NCBI RefSeq assembly: GCF_000003605.2
Contig: NW_003141807.1
Location: 250,198-314,197 of the forward strand
DNA from: Saccoglossus kowalevskii
Taxonomy: Eukaryota; Hemichordata; Enteropneusta; Harrimaniidae
Direction of reading: 5' to 3'
DNA: 64,000 nucleotides
Below are positions 27,065-40,256 of this stretch, in pieces (the first letter of the stretch is position 1; every line of letters begins with the position of its first letter). The translations under genes were made by a program, and so were the position numbers. The notes below the pieces were generated by a model. The model was not told the DNA's origin. It saw only the letters and a program-made list of their open reading frames with translations, and searched no databases.

Positions 27065-30000
27065 GATAAGGTCAATCAGAATATTCTAAAATAGTAAGAA
27101 TGCCCCGCGTTCCATCATATGTCATTTAGTGGCAAAAAATTTGTATCAGTTTAATTAAAAACTATTTTACTTTACGTAATAACAGGTTAATACATATATA
27201 AATTGTCATAATGTTTATAATAATTTTTATTAGCGGAGCACTGTCAACAAGGAAGGTGGAGAGAGTATTAAGAACAGATTCACTGTACACATAATAATGT
27301 CAATATACAAAAAGTGTTATGAAATAAGCACATATATATTAATATCACGTAGGAAAACGAAGTGCTCGTTTTGTTGGTTCAGCTTGCAAACAACATTGTC
27401 TAAAACAAAACATAAAAGAGTTTATTTTTTACACAACTCATTTGCGAATATTTCCATTACTAGTTTGAAGTGGAAACCTTGGCATCCAAACGATATGTCG
27501 ACCCACGTGGTGTTACAAACGATATCCATCGTACTGACCGTTTCGATTTGACCTTTGACATTGCCATGTATACAGTCGTAATGTGGTCAGATGAGTTAAT
27601 GAAGACGATGTTAGGGCGCAATTTGACCATCTACACGGGATTAAACTGTGTATACATATCTGTCCATGAGTGGTCGCAGAGTTCTGTTGTGAACCCGTGT
27701 GTACATTGAAATAAGGGGGCTAGTCGGCGCGGTGAGAAACCCGCGAAGAAGATTTTGTTGAAAATAGTCAATTTCACAACAATTGTTTTATGAACTGTGA
27801 GCTGTGATGATTATTGGTGGAAATGGGTTGTCTGAATATAGAGTCATAGCACGTTTTTACCGTCAATGCATGTTTTTCTGCGGTCACAGACTGTCTAACC
27901 AATGCAATTCATATCTCATGTGACCGTAATATCATAACAAGGCTACTAACTCCCCTCCTATAGTCAATCCCCGGCATAAGTTTCTTGTTAGTTGGTTTCG
28001 AAACTCGTGCCTTATAGCTTCCGAAGCTTCGATAACGTCCCACTACCCATGAATTAGGACTAACTTATATCGGTATATATTTACTGTGAACACGAACATC
28101 CTACTCGAATGGAAATTACAAATAAAACTGGTCTTTCGGAGGAGATGGCTTACGCATATATAAATGAGAAAACACCCTATTTTGCGATGTTCAATCCCCT
28201 CCCCCGAGTCATCGGTATTCATACGAATATTTTGCATGTTAAAAAAATACAACATTCAACATGACCCTAATGTTTTCACTATATGCCGTACATATAACAT
28301 ACACACGAAATTCAGTACAAAATTAGTTCCATGATTATTCCAGTCCTGCATATTTTAAATTAGCATATTTAATAACCAGATCAGTGCCTCGGTGGGTTTC
28401 AATTTAATCAGAGTAGTTCTTTTAACAAGCTTAACCCTAGCAACACAAATGGAAATGATATCATACACGGACGACTCAATCACATGTCAAAGCCGATGAA
28501 CGTAGTATCAATGGCGTTGCGCTTTTGAATAATATTGAAGATTACAGTTCCAGCCCACCCCCGGAAACAGGCTTAAGTCTGAATTATAAACTTTATAAAA
28601 AATAATGTTTCTCCCTTGATGCTAAAGTGAGTTGTGATTTAATTATAATTGCGCTTATTAAATTGATCGCTGATACGAGAATGCTGTTGGAGACACGGGC
28701 CTCCGTAATTGCTAGCCACTCTTTGTTCGAATCGTATACAATTATTAAATATGGAACGTGGCAGCCAAAAAATTTACAAAAGTATACAACACATATAGTG
28801 TCTTTATTGTACATTAAAAAGTGTGGGAAAATACGGCGCATTGATAGCGGTAGAACACGCTATACAATATCCGATTGTTTATTTTGGGTAGCGGTCCGAC
28901 AAGAAGGAGTGAAGATGTAGTTGTTTCACTACCCATGTTTAAATACAGAATGGTTTTAATAGTTTTAGCGCGTGGCTTTATACTACTTTATTCCTTTTTC
29001 GGTGTTTCTTCACATTCACGCCTTGGCTCTAACTTTCAAACATGCATTCGATAATTCTAGCACCCTCTTGCTACAGTGAGTACTCTCGTGACTTGTCTGT
29101 ATGTAACCCTGTGCCGCCGCAAGGCGGAAATCTACTATATGCCGACGACGGCGGTTTATCAGTATATATCAAGTCCGACCCCCCATCAGCCAAGTAGATC
29201 TCCACTCAAACGACTGTTGCTTGAATAAACGTTTTTGTTCTGGTGATATTTTATTGACGAAGTTCAGGGCCTTTTTGAGTAATGTTTATGGGAAATGAAG
29301 CATCGCGAACATCAAGCAAGAACGAGAAAGTGTGGCTTTTATTTAAAAAAAGGTCCACAGATGTAGTGAGATGTAGAAATGAAAACTAATTTCTTAAACG
29401 GCGCGGGCTCGGCACGTGACTCTTAAGCCGACTACAATTACAGATACGTTGTGAATCCCATAAAATTAACAGAAAGCGTGGAATCAATAATTGTGAAATC
29501 TCGTGTGAAGTTGATACTGTTTCCCACTATGCACTGCCACGTGCCCGACCACGACGAGAACCCCTTGATTTGCAGTTCACTTGTTTGCAACATAAGAAAT
29601 GAAACGACGCCTCGCGGGAAACTTTTGATAGAGTGATGTCATTATTTTGCCTAAAACAAACAAAGGGCGCGCTATTTCAGAAGTTAGCACTAAAATTAAG
29701 TCAAATCATTCTCTATTTTTCTGCTGATTGGCGGGAACCGAATCCCGCAGACGATGCGTCGTATTGACTATCTACTTGAAACGGTACAAATATACGCACC
29801 GAGTAATTAACACCAATTTCGCCGTTATGGCAACTACTGCAAGTGATTCATCACTTATTTGTAGTTTAAAAATTCGATGTTTTGACACACACAAAAAACA
29901 CTGACTTCCTTTGAATAGACGCTAATTACGTGAAATAAAAACAAATCAAAAAAGAACGTGCGTAATATCGATTGGCCCCCGCTAGTCGTTGGCGCAACCT

Positions 30001-31882
30001 AGGCAGTTCCCACACCAATATTTATATGAAAGATAGGAAAACTCACTGGCCGGGCGGCCTCGCTAAAAGCTCTACTTACAAGGCGATAATTTATGGTATA
30101 TATCACACCTTCGGAAGAGGCCTGTGACATTAAAGCGTTGGCTAGGTGAACTCACGTGACATCGAAACAAACATAAGAATAACCCACAATTTGTTCTCAA
30201 ATAAAGGCGGAGAGATGGAATATACATCACAACGAAAACAGCCATTCTATTTTAAAGCTGTGTCGTTTTAGTGTAATTCCACGTGAGATTGTGTGCAAAT
30301 TAAATCGAAAAGCTTATTTGTGATATTGAAAATTATTTACATATATTTTTTATGATTAAAATTGGTAGCAAAATTGAAGTGATTCGATTTGCACATATAC
30401 GATTATTAAGTACATCTTAGCTATCACGAAAACACGCCAGTAACGTCGTATTTTCTATCCTAATGGGAAAAGTCAAATTAATGTTTATCTAGGAAAAAAA
30501 CACTCTTACAGTCAATGAAGAGAAGAGCAGCAGATAATAAGTTTAACGGCAAAGATTGTGTGTTTTTGCTAACGGGTATTGAATAAATCATCAGTTCTGC
30601 TGCCCAGCGTCGCCCCGTGGCGAGTTTTGTGGAACATGGCTATGGTTAAGAATTCAATCTTCTTAGCGAATATAATTTTTGATTTGGGTAAAACCTGAAA
30701 TGTTATTGTTATTTTAGTGAGGTTTGTTTACTGTTCTTATTTATTTTCAGTAGAATGGGCACTTAATTTTAACCATTTTTACTAAAGCGATTGAAATATA
30801 TATCTATAACGGTTTGTCGGTTGAGAAGAGGGACACGAATGACGAGTGGGAACTCGGCAAGGCAGTCATTGATAAACAACCAGTGTCGTCCGAATGACGG
30901 CGGTGTGTGGTCGCAAAAATGGGAGTAATATTAAACTTTCCTGTATGAGTGTTTGATGAACTATTGCAGTCCTAAACGACTCGAGTCAATAGAATACAGT
31001 ATCGAGTAAATTCACGTTAGTTAGTGTGTGAAAGAAACTCCGCCGGTCGATGCCAAGTTCGAGCGTTCTTGTTAAGCCGGCAAAATGGTACCGAGTCACA
31101 CCAGTGTGTGTACCGATATACACTGCGTTACTCGGGAAATTTCCTATCACAATCCGGCTTCAAAGAAGTGGCGGGTGTGAACAGAGTGGTTTTGTTTGAC
31201 TTTAATATGTTTGATTATGAAAATGTATGGTTCTTTTATACAGAATAAAAACAGTACGCGAACAAACAGAACAATGTGTGTGTTTGGACGACGACACTGA
31301 TAATACTGAGACTTGTCACGTTGATAAGAATGAAGCCAACTGGTACTGTCATACGGTCTGGAACATTGCTTATTTGTCACAACCAGATATCAAGCGTCTA
31401 TGTGTTTACAGAAAAAAAAACTTCTTCATACCAGGAAAATGCGTATGAAAAAAAGCAATATAGAGATAGCGGGCAGTTCATAATGTTGATTTCAGATTGC
31501 CATGAATCGCTGGCTGTTTTCGCTTCAGCACCGCATCACTGACATAAGGTCGCAAACGGCCTATGAAATGAACACCCAAATTCTCTCTTTTTTTCCCGAG
31601 ATCTGACGATGTTTATAAATTTAATTCTTCGCATGTTGTGTCATGCCAAGTACTAACTAACCATTTAGAATGTCCACACTTCAGAAAGATATAGAATTTC
31701 ACTTGTTGTAATAAAAAACCATGTTCGCGCGACAAAATACATACCAATTATCATATACAACACCTTCATAACTCGGTTCGATAACTATTATTTCTGAACT
31801 TGTGAATTATATATCATATGCACACAAAATTTAATATTTTCTGATACATTATGTTTTTTTTAAATACATTAAATGTACATAC

Positions 31883-32324
31883 CGAAATCTGGCAATCGCG
31901 TTGGAATCATCATTCTCCCTCCGTGGATCCACTCCATAGGGATATTAGGAAGGCCCTGTGATTTCATGCAACCTGGGTCCGGTGTGGGCTGGAACGCACT
32001 CGGGTTGTAAGCGGACGACCCTTGCATATGGAGCTGCGAGTATATGGGGTGGCCGTACATGCTAGGGTGCATGACTGGGGCTTGTGATAAGCTCGGCATG
32101 ATGTTCAACAGGCCCGGTTTCGGCACGAAGCTGCTAATGCATGTTCTTGGCGGCGAAGGAGGCGGGCTTGAATGCGGACTGGTCGGCAGAAATGTGTCTG
32201 GTGCTAAACTGACCCTCAACGGGCTTGTACATGGTGGACTACAGGCTGTAGGGCTGATCAACTTCTGTTTGGACGGTTCTCGGGCGAGCAGAGCGTCAAT
32301 GGTGAAGGCCTTAGAGGCTTCCAT
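31883..32324 (-). CDS. Mnx: Mnx (HB9/exex) homeobox gene, coding exon 1
   Basis: Encodes residues 1-147 and the first base of codon 148 of a predicted 300-residue nuclear transcription factor. The start at 32324 is the first in-frame ATG, has a good context (G at -3, G at +4), and no other ATG lies in the roughly 150 bases before it. The product opens MEASKAFTIDALLA, matching the MEKSKNFRIDALLA start of vertebrate MNX1; FTIDALL (residues 7-13) is the family's eh1-like Groucho-binding repressor motif. A Pro/Ser-rich stretch follows (about 25-60), then a Tyr/His/Pro region, and the conserved pre-homeodomain segment ending in RLPDFG. The exon ends at a GTATGT donor in phase 1, and GG|A joins exactly to exon 2 at 20127. 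Family role: repressor in motor neuron and endoderm/pancreas specification in animals studied. Exon boundary and identity are both well supported. Confidence 0.95.
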
Positions 32325-32531
32325 GGCTAGCTTTAAGACGATGCCTACACGTTTTCGTGTTGTTGTCAGCGACTTTACCTCGGTACGACGGCGTTTTAGC
32401 GAAGAGGGGAGTACGTCACTCACAAGATTACAGACACGGTGCACCTTACCGAGAGGACAGTCGATGTATACCACAGACGACCTAATGTTTTAAATGTTTA
32501 ACCCTACGTGGTATTACTAAGCTTCTTTCTG

Positions 32532-32536
32532 ATTGG
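32532..32536 (-). promoter_or_regulatory. CCAAT box upstream of Mnx
   Basis: CCAAT on the minus strand about 210 bases before the Mnx ATG, in a moderately CpG-containing upstream stretch. No clear TATA box is seen between it and the start, so the transcription start cannot be placed. Confidence 0.35.
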
Positions 32537-33993
32537 TCGATCGTTCCGGAGCTCATTGATTTATCTAACTAATCTCATTATGATCGGCGTATGACAATCA
32601 GCGCATTTAATTAGGTGTTGACGGTCGATTGACGCACTAGATACACATCGGCAGAAGAGCTACCAAGTAAGACAACAAATACTAGAAGCGGTCATGTGCA
32701 CTACGAAAAATATGATGTCAAAACCAATCCTCGTTTACACGAAAAAAAACTCAAGTCCACGCAAATGACCGATTGTGGCAGATTGATGGGAGTATTGTGG
32801 GCGCTCTACTCGAAAATGTCACACATTATAGAAATAAAAATCCGCAATGTTGTGGAGACAAGCACAGGCGAGAAATCTAAGAGTCATTTGAAGGGTGATC
32901 CTTCAATGGCAGTGTTGTCAAATAAGTTTAGTATGTTGACCGAGGGGCACAAAGTTCAGCCAATTCACACGTACGGTGTTTGAGGGTGGTCCACGCCGAC
33001 GAAGCGGTAGCCTCTCTTAAATGTCAACGAAGTTCCTCGCGTCGGGTTGGCTCAGAACTAAGACAACTGTCAGCGTTTGCCATTCGTCATCAAAGGGAAA
33101 TATAAAGCGTTAGGACGGTGCGGGAAAGGTGCGAGTTCATAAAGGTAACGACCCCCAAACACACATATACTCAAAATACATTTACGTTACGTTGTACAAA
33201 TAAACAGTGAAGAAACAAACGGAATCGAAATCTTGTGTTATTCAACAGGAAACTTCGAACGCGCACCATACTTATAATATACGATAATATGTAACTATTG
33301 TGCCTCGTTGGTTGTAGCACAGAGCTCTTTTTTTTAGCTCCACGAGCGTCTAAACATCAGCTATTTTTGTTATAATACACGATTAACGAGTACATCAACA
33401 GTATAACCTTAAAGTTAAACTTACTTTATTCGATGAACGGACAATGATAAAGTTGTTTCGGAGACAATTCTATCTGTAAGAACGAACTTGTCGTTCCATG
33501 AACAAAATTTGAGCAAAATCACGTTTTATGACAAAAGTCGATACAGACGACTTATTCTAACACAAATGAGTTATATTATTCCATATCAATTTTCCATTAT
33601 TTATTCCCCACCCAAAAATTCCATTTGTTGTTGTATTGCCGAGATATAGTTTTGTCCATCGCTAAGAAGTCGACAAGCTCCATTGTTAAAAATAATCACA
33701 CAGAACACTAAGCGTTACAACTATTCTTGTACCAATTCATTATACACTTCGGTTTGCAATGACAAATGGGATGGGTAGAATATACTCTTGATAAACAATG
33801 TTTTTTGCAGTCATGGTCATCTGTATTACAAAATAGCCCCTCAATAGTCGTACCATTGACATACATGTTGACTCGCCGATTGTTGATGGCAAAACATTAT
33901 TTATGAAAGATGCCCGGTTTATCGAGCAATCACACTGGCCGTGTAGAAAACAATGCATGCAATAGCGACAATTAATTACAAATACTTTTTTAA

Positions 33994-34022
33994 AATTTAA
34001 TTATGATAATCATAATTAAATT
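33994..34022. repeat. Perfect 29-base AT-rich palindrome
   Basis: Two 14-base arms (AATTTAATTATGAT and its exact complement) around one A. Each arm carries TAATTA/AATTA, the homeodomain core. It lies about 1.7 kb upstream of the Mnx start. It could be a paired homeodomain binding site or a simple hairpin. Confidence 0.8.
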
Positions 34023-37000
34023 GTACTAGGACATATTGAAATTGACTCACTGAAATTTATCTGTTTGTTACCATGACGCCAGGCAATTCAGAACAGTTTT
34101 TTGTATACTATCGACAAAGAGCCGTTGCCTGAAACGTTTAAATTGTTAGAACAACAAGTACCAAATATTATCCACTGTATATCAATTCAGAAGTCACGTG
34201 TTTAATGACTCATTCGGGACAAAATCTGAATAACGATAATATATAATTCTTTTCACGAATATTATAAGCATCCCCAGCATAAATAGACCATAAAGTCCCC
34301 GTTCCTCCAACCATCGGTTTTGCTGGAGTCGTATGTTAATCACAACCATCGCACTATGTGTCCGGCTCCTGTGACGTCTCACACAACGACATACTACATT
34401 GCGCACCTATAACCGCTCACGGTTTTTGAGTCGACAGATTGCGGTCTTATCCCCCGAACATAAAAATTCGCACCGTACCGAACCACTAGATTAAAAAGAG
34501 CACTGTTATTAAGGTTATTTGCAAACAAGCGGAAAACGATAAAAAGGACGTGTGTTATGGCTTGGCCGGCAATAAATCAGCGAATTTCACTTCTGTATTG
34601 CCGGGAACTGTATCGACTAGCGGGGATCTTTAAGAGTTTTATAGCTTCCAATCAACTTTTTTGTGAAAAGAGAAACGTCGATTTGTAATGAAAATCTTTC
34701 ACCTGTAAGGACAGGTAAATTGAACATGATTTTCGGCATTAATTTGTCGTGCTAAATAACGAGTCGATTGATAATCTGTGCCCAATGAATTCCGTAATCT
34801 GTCCCAGCCCGGCTAAACGAAAATCAATATAATTACCACAGTGTTAATTTATTTGTATTTAGGTCTACACACTATAATCAAAGAACATTTAACATTTGCC
34901 ACACGCCACGTTTTGACTAACCAACTTTGTATATCCGTGTAATTCCTCAAATGACTTCTGTGTTGTCAAATGAGTAAAGGAACAATTTTGAGGAAAATTC
35001 ATTCTACACAGCATAACAGACAGCTGAAAAATAAAATTCATTTTTCATATGCTATTATAATAAATATACATCATATCACACGATAAACCATCATGTGGTT
35101 ATTTATTTCGCAACACTAAGGTAATTTTTGTTTAATAGATGGATTAACAAATCTGGAAAATTTGGGCTACTTATGCATGTAGGTACGCTTAGCTTTCTGT
35201 TGTCATATCACATACAAACGTTGTTGTTATATTTATCAGGGAGATCCCCTCTTTTGTCACAGTGAGGTGCACCACGTGAGTACCATAGTGTAAACATGGC
35301 TGCACTTTTCATATGAATATCGAATAAGTACTCGAATTCATCTTGAATGCAATACGGAAACACCAACTAATATTGCAAAATGGGGCTGAAAGCGATGAAG
35401 ATTTCCCTAAATTTAAGTTTGTTAAAATGCTGGTACTTTCATATTCTTTGTTCAGCCATTTCATCTTCTACTACAGACCGTAGAATGACAATGTCCATGT
35501 CTAACGAAGTACGTTCTGTGGTGCGAAATTCGGGGAAACCTTATCTCTTCATTCCACTAGGTCCTAGTGATTCGATGGGCATCCGTGCATAACAAAAAAG
35601 TAACATACTCATTGTCGCAGTGCTTTATAAACCAACTTAAATCAGGCAGCCGATTTCCTGATAATCGTGATGTATGGTGGTAATTCAAGTTCAAACGTGT
35701 TGATGTATTCTAGAAATAAACCGATGTCGACAAATCACAAAATCATCTTGAGCGCCATAATTATTCCGTCAAATTTGGGTGCAACATTTCTTAAACTCAT
35801 TAATATACATAATTTCCCATTGGCCACAGAACTTTGTGAAGGCGACAAAAGGTGACATTACGCTTGACGTCATGGTTAAACATGCTTAAAATCCAGATGA
35901 AAAGGTATGGTCGCCGCACTACTTTAATTTCCACAAACTGGGTCAAATACGCCAAAAATAAAGATTGTAAATGTAGTTACAAGATGGGTTGTTCCGAATT
36001 ATTGGGAAATTTATTTTTTATCTATTAATGCTTTAACTAGAATTTTTATTTTTATTTCGTATTATAAAAAATATCACTAACAGGTTCAACAGTGATTCGA
36101 TATTAATGTGACTGAAACATCGATTACAACGTCACTGTGATTGTTACAACTTGGACATTTTCTAAATTTCGGAATCCCCGGGAAACACCTCGAAATATCG
36201 TGTTATTAGCGTGTATGAAGAAACAGAACAGACCGTATAGAACATGTAATATTGCATTGCCTTGCTTGACTTCCATTTAACGTTATACACACCCTCCAAT
36301 TATCAAATAGTCACGAGAGGTCATCTCATGCTATGATCTGAAACGATATTTCGCTTTTTACTTTGGAGACTATGCTATGATACACCATTTACTAATACAT
36401 GGATACACTCACCACCAGCAGATAACTTGAACCGTTTTTTGTTAATTGGGACCATGATTGTTGAAGCGATAAACGAATTTAAATTGAACGCAGTATTTTC
36501 CCATTGTGTTAAATACTACAAAATGAGCAACGAATGTACGCTGAGATCCGCGATCCCAAAATAATAATGTTCATTTCGTTTTGACGATTAGGATTTCTTG
36601 ATCTTTGATTCTTAACAAAACGCGGAAATGTTCAAGTTAGTTTCAATTATGGCCGAAATGTGAGCAATAACAATTAACAAAACTGTAAGCATGTAGTATT
36701 TGGAACCAATTCTCGTGACGTTATTTTCGTTCCTTTTGCTATTGTTTTTTGGCTGTCTCTCTCAACTAATATCACAAGTGATTCAAGTTGGTGAACTCGT
36801 TGTTTTTTACTTACTTTGTGTAAAGAGGCACGTAATTATTCAATGTGGACAAAAATAATACTTTACCTTTCGTTAGAATTCACGTTTATGGTACTCCACC
36901 GAGTCTAGAAATGACAATGATTAGAAACAAATACAACGAGTGGTGGTTTAATAGGTCAAAATGCGATATATAGTCTGTCTTCTATTTACTGGTCAATTAG

Positions 37001-37249
37001 AATACTGCTTCCTATTCTCACTATTTCCAGACAAACATAAAGCACATTTGTCAAAGAAGTTAAATCTGCGTCAGTGCTACTAATGTGTACAAGTACCTGC
37101 CACAGTATAGAAAGAGCAAGTTTTACTACTGTGTTATGCCTTTGTTAGCTACTTAAAAACGGGCATTTACTCACTCTGACGACATCTGGTTCTTTGAAAG
37201 TGAATTACCGAGAGAAAAGAAAAGGCGCGAACATCACTGGTAAATAACT

Positions 37250-37610
37250 AATATTTGCCGCCCATGTCGCGCTTCCCACCGTCAATTGCGCCTGCTTTCC
37301 GAAAACAATGTTTTATTACCGAATTAACGGAGAAATTAATTGTAACTTTCCTCCGCACAGGCCATCATTGAGCAACTTTCGCTTGTAATCGCGTCCACGG
37401 TAATGGAAAACAATGAATTTTTAAACGGGCCGGACACACGTGCCGTTTGAAGCACACGTATTGTACCAAGGCTTTTCTGTCGCGTGCTTTGTGTATTACA
37501 GAATTAAGACATTTGATTGAAGCGCGACAACAACAACAGCAGATTAATTCAAGCCTTTGCTAATTAGTTTCTATCTTGTTGGTCTCATTACCTAGAGTGT
37601 AATATACGGG
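37250..37610. promoter_or_regulatory. Candidate regulatory block about 5 kb upstream of Mnx
   Basis: Contains two AACAATG (SOX-like) sites at 37304 and 37409, TTTATTAC (posterior Hox/Cdx-like) at 37312, GAGAAATTAATTG, AGATTAATTC and GCTAATTAG, in less AT-rich surroundings. Regulatory function is inferred from motif density alone. Confidence 0.22.
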
Positions 37611-38943
37611 CTGTGACTATTGTGTGGAAACTGTCACACATTCGTTATGAAGAAGACACCAGTCATAGAAATTAAATTCTGTCGACCCTACGCTTTAATC
37701 TGAAATCGTAAAGTTGTTACGGATACGACGGTTTACGTTGGGATAACCACCAGGCGTGATGCCACGTTGAACTTTGACCCGTAACCAGAAGATTTATCGC
37801 TTGAATGAATAACCCAAAAGTTAATTTGGGGAAGCGAAATAAAATATTACCCAACCGCCTTTCAAACATCTCACTGAGAGGTAACTTTTTATTTTTATCC
37901 ATAGTCAATATGCCACAATTTGACTATTGGAATAAAAATGGGGAAAGTATGGCATTATAGAGGATATATACAGTAACCAATCATATCCATCTTTTTAAGT
38001 ATTGAGTGTTTTAATCACTTTTGTCATTGACGTTCATACTTTGAGGTTAATGGTAATGACTATTGTCCCATACACGTGTCGCTATAGTACGTCGTAACGC
38101 CATGTGACAGAAGTTTATTTGCAACCAGGCACTATTATCGTGGATGCCTGTTAAATCGATCCACTAGTAATCATCACTGCCAATGAGTTGCACTCAAATA
38201 AAGATGTTTAATTGAAGCTTCACTCCACCTTTCAAATGGATATTGGCAGCTACGAGTACAGACTGTCCTCCCGGAGTGGGGAATCATCGACGAGATGTTT
38301 CCTATCGATTACGTGCCATTAATCGTATAAAAACCACTGAGAATGAGTTGAACATTATTGATCGACAAATAGCTTTTTCGGCAATTATTGTCGTTTCCAT
38401 ACAGTGATGTAACACATCGTCCTCTGAGTTGGTCGGCGTCGCACTATGTTACGATAATTATAATAATTATGATATTAAAAATTCCGGCGGACGCTTTTTG
38501 TTGAAATTTTCTTCCGACACACGAACTTGTAATTAAATTTGGTTTTGGAGAAATTGGCAAGAAAACAGGAACCCAGCTCGTTCACGACATCCACCCGTTG
38601 AAACCCTCTCCCATTATTGTATCTTAATTGGCCAAACGCACAATCTGTTTGACAGAGAAGTTATCACAAAGGACAATGGCGATGATTTGAAAAGAGGGAG
38701 AAGATAATATTTGCATAAAAACGATCAAAACAAAACGTAATTCAATAATACATGATGAGTGTTCGTTGATTATGAGGAGAACTAGGAAAATGCAATCGAT
38801 TATAATAATAAAGAAATGATAATAATTTTAGAATAACAAAAATGCGAATTAAATTATTTTATCAGTGGATACCAGTGAATTAAAAGTCAGTTGTTAAACT
38901 CAGGAAATCATGGTGCGCCGATAGTGCCAAGAAGGATAAATAT

Positions 38944-39010
38944 CGGGCAGCCCGAAATCGTCAGATACGATTCGATCAGTCGCAGTCTCTCTATCCGGAT
39001 AGAGGGACTG
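38944..39010 (+). other. Three adjacent hairpins
   Basis: CGGGC-A-GCCCG (38944-38954), AATCGT-CAGAT-ACGATT (38956-38972) and a loopless 14-base inverted repeat with arms CAGTCTCTCTATCC and GGATAGAGGGACTG (38983-39010, one G-T mismatch). Together they occupy 67 bases. They could be a structured RNA, an element end or a chance cluster; no known RNA family matches. Confidence 0.6.
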
Positions 39011-40123
39011 TGGGTCAGTATACTAGTATATCATCTCACACCAGCTTCGTACTTTTTAAACATAATTTTCCCCGCCACATTTAATTGTATTAAACAACTC
39101 CCGTTTTTTTTTATTAAAGTGCAATTTCAGTAAAAAAATCAACTGCGATGTTCTCCATGTGTCATGGGTCTAGATAATGTAGTGAAGATTTGAAAGCATT
39201 CCGCCAACCGAACGCCTAATACGATGCAATATGCCATTAACTGTGTATATATAATTTAATTAATTAGTTAACCAATTAGCATTAATCGATACACAGATTA
39301 TTTAAATCACGTTTGAGTGTGTATCGTTTAACAAAAACTGACAATAGACTCAAAAAACACCGCGGAAGATAAGTGGATTACCTGAGTTAACCCAGATGGA
39401 AGTAAGCTAAAACAATATTTTTCCGAGATAGGCGGCTCGATTAATTCATTTGGCACGACATGTGGGTGTGTTAGATGCAGGTTGTGAGTCCGAATACTAG
39501 ATCCACCATTGACTGCATCGATGAGATTATAGTACTCCATACATATCAGGTTTACATTATAAACGTCGCTGTGTGGTAATAAATTTTTGCATATTGCACA
39601 GATTTATTATTAAAAGTGAATTCTATTACTGAACGACCACAAACTGGCGATATAATAAAACAGTGTTTGTACTCCCACGTTTGATATTTTAAGAATCCGT
39701 ACCCCTTATAAAATATCCGGACAACCATTAGGCAGCCGGTAACGAGGCAAAATGTGCGAATATGCGAGTAGTTTTATGGAACGAGCAAATACAACCAGCG
39801 ATTAGTTGACGGTCTGGGACCCGGTTTAACGTTATAGACGTTTTCAAAATGTAACTGATTACTAGTATATCATTTATGAGTACTTGGTGGCTTTGTATAA
39901 TAATAATAATAAAACTAGCATTTTCTTGATGGATTAATACTTTACAGGTATGTCTGACGAAGAATCGTGTAGTTTACCCATCGAACGTATGCCGTCCCGA
40001 CAGGGCAGCAGTATCACGGTATTAGAAATTAGCATGGAAATTTACACGTCACATTAATGTTACCGTACGACGGCAGATTAGATCGAGAAATAGGAATGGA
40101 CTATTTCAACAATAATATAAACG

Positions 40124-40256
<133 letters not shown>

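Larger units (their letters stand above)
20128..31882 (-). other. Mnx: Mnx intron 1 (11,755 bases)
   Basis: GTATGT donor at 31882 and a TTCAG acceptor at 20129-20128. No open frame inside resembles a known protein; the longest on the minus strand (150 codons, about 24128-24580) looks like chance, since its sequence matches nothing I know. The intron holds a candidate regulatory block at about 24.3-24.6 kb, a second at 22.1-22.7 kb, and a G-run cluster at 27048-27064. I see no intact mobile element. An intron this large in a developmental regulator commonly carries enhancers, but that is inference. Confidence 0.85.
32325..40056. other. Upstream region of Mnx, no gene recognised
   Basis: No coding frame with recognisable content. 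It contains the Mnx promoter area, a 29-base AT palindrome at 33994-34022, a TGACGTCA at 35875-35882, a motif-dense block at 37.2-37.6 kb, and the triple hairpin at 38944-39010. As the 5' flank of Mnx it is the likely site of enhancers. Confidence 0.5.

Noticed and set aside
32044-32493. 149-codon plus-strand frame opposite Mnx exon 1
   Set aside because: It is the antisense shadow of a well-supported coding exon and its translation matches no family.
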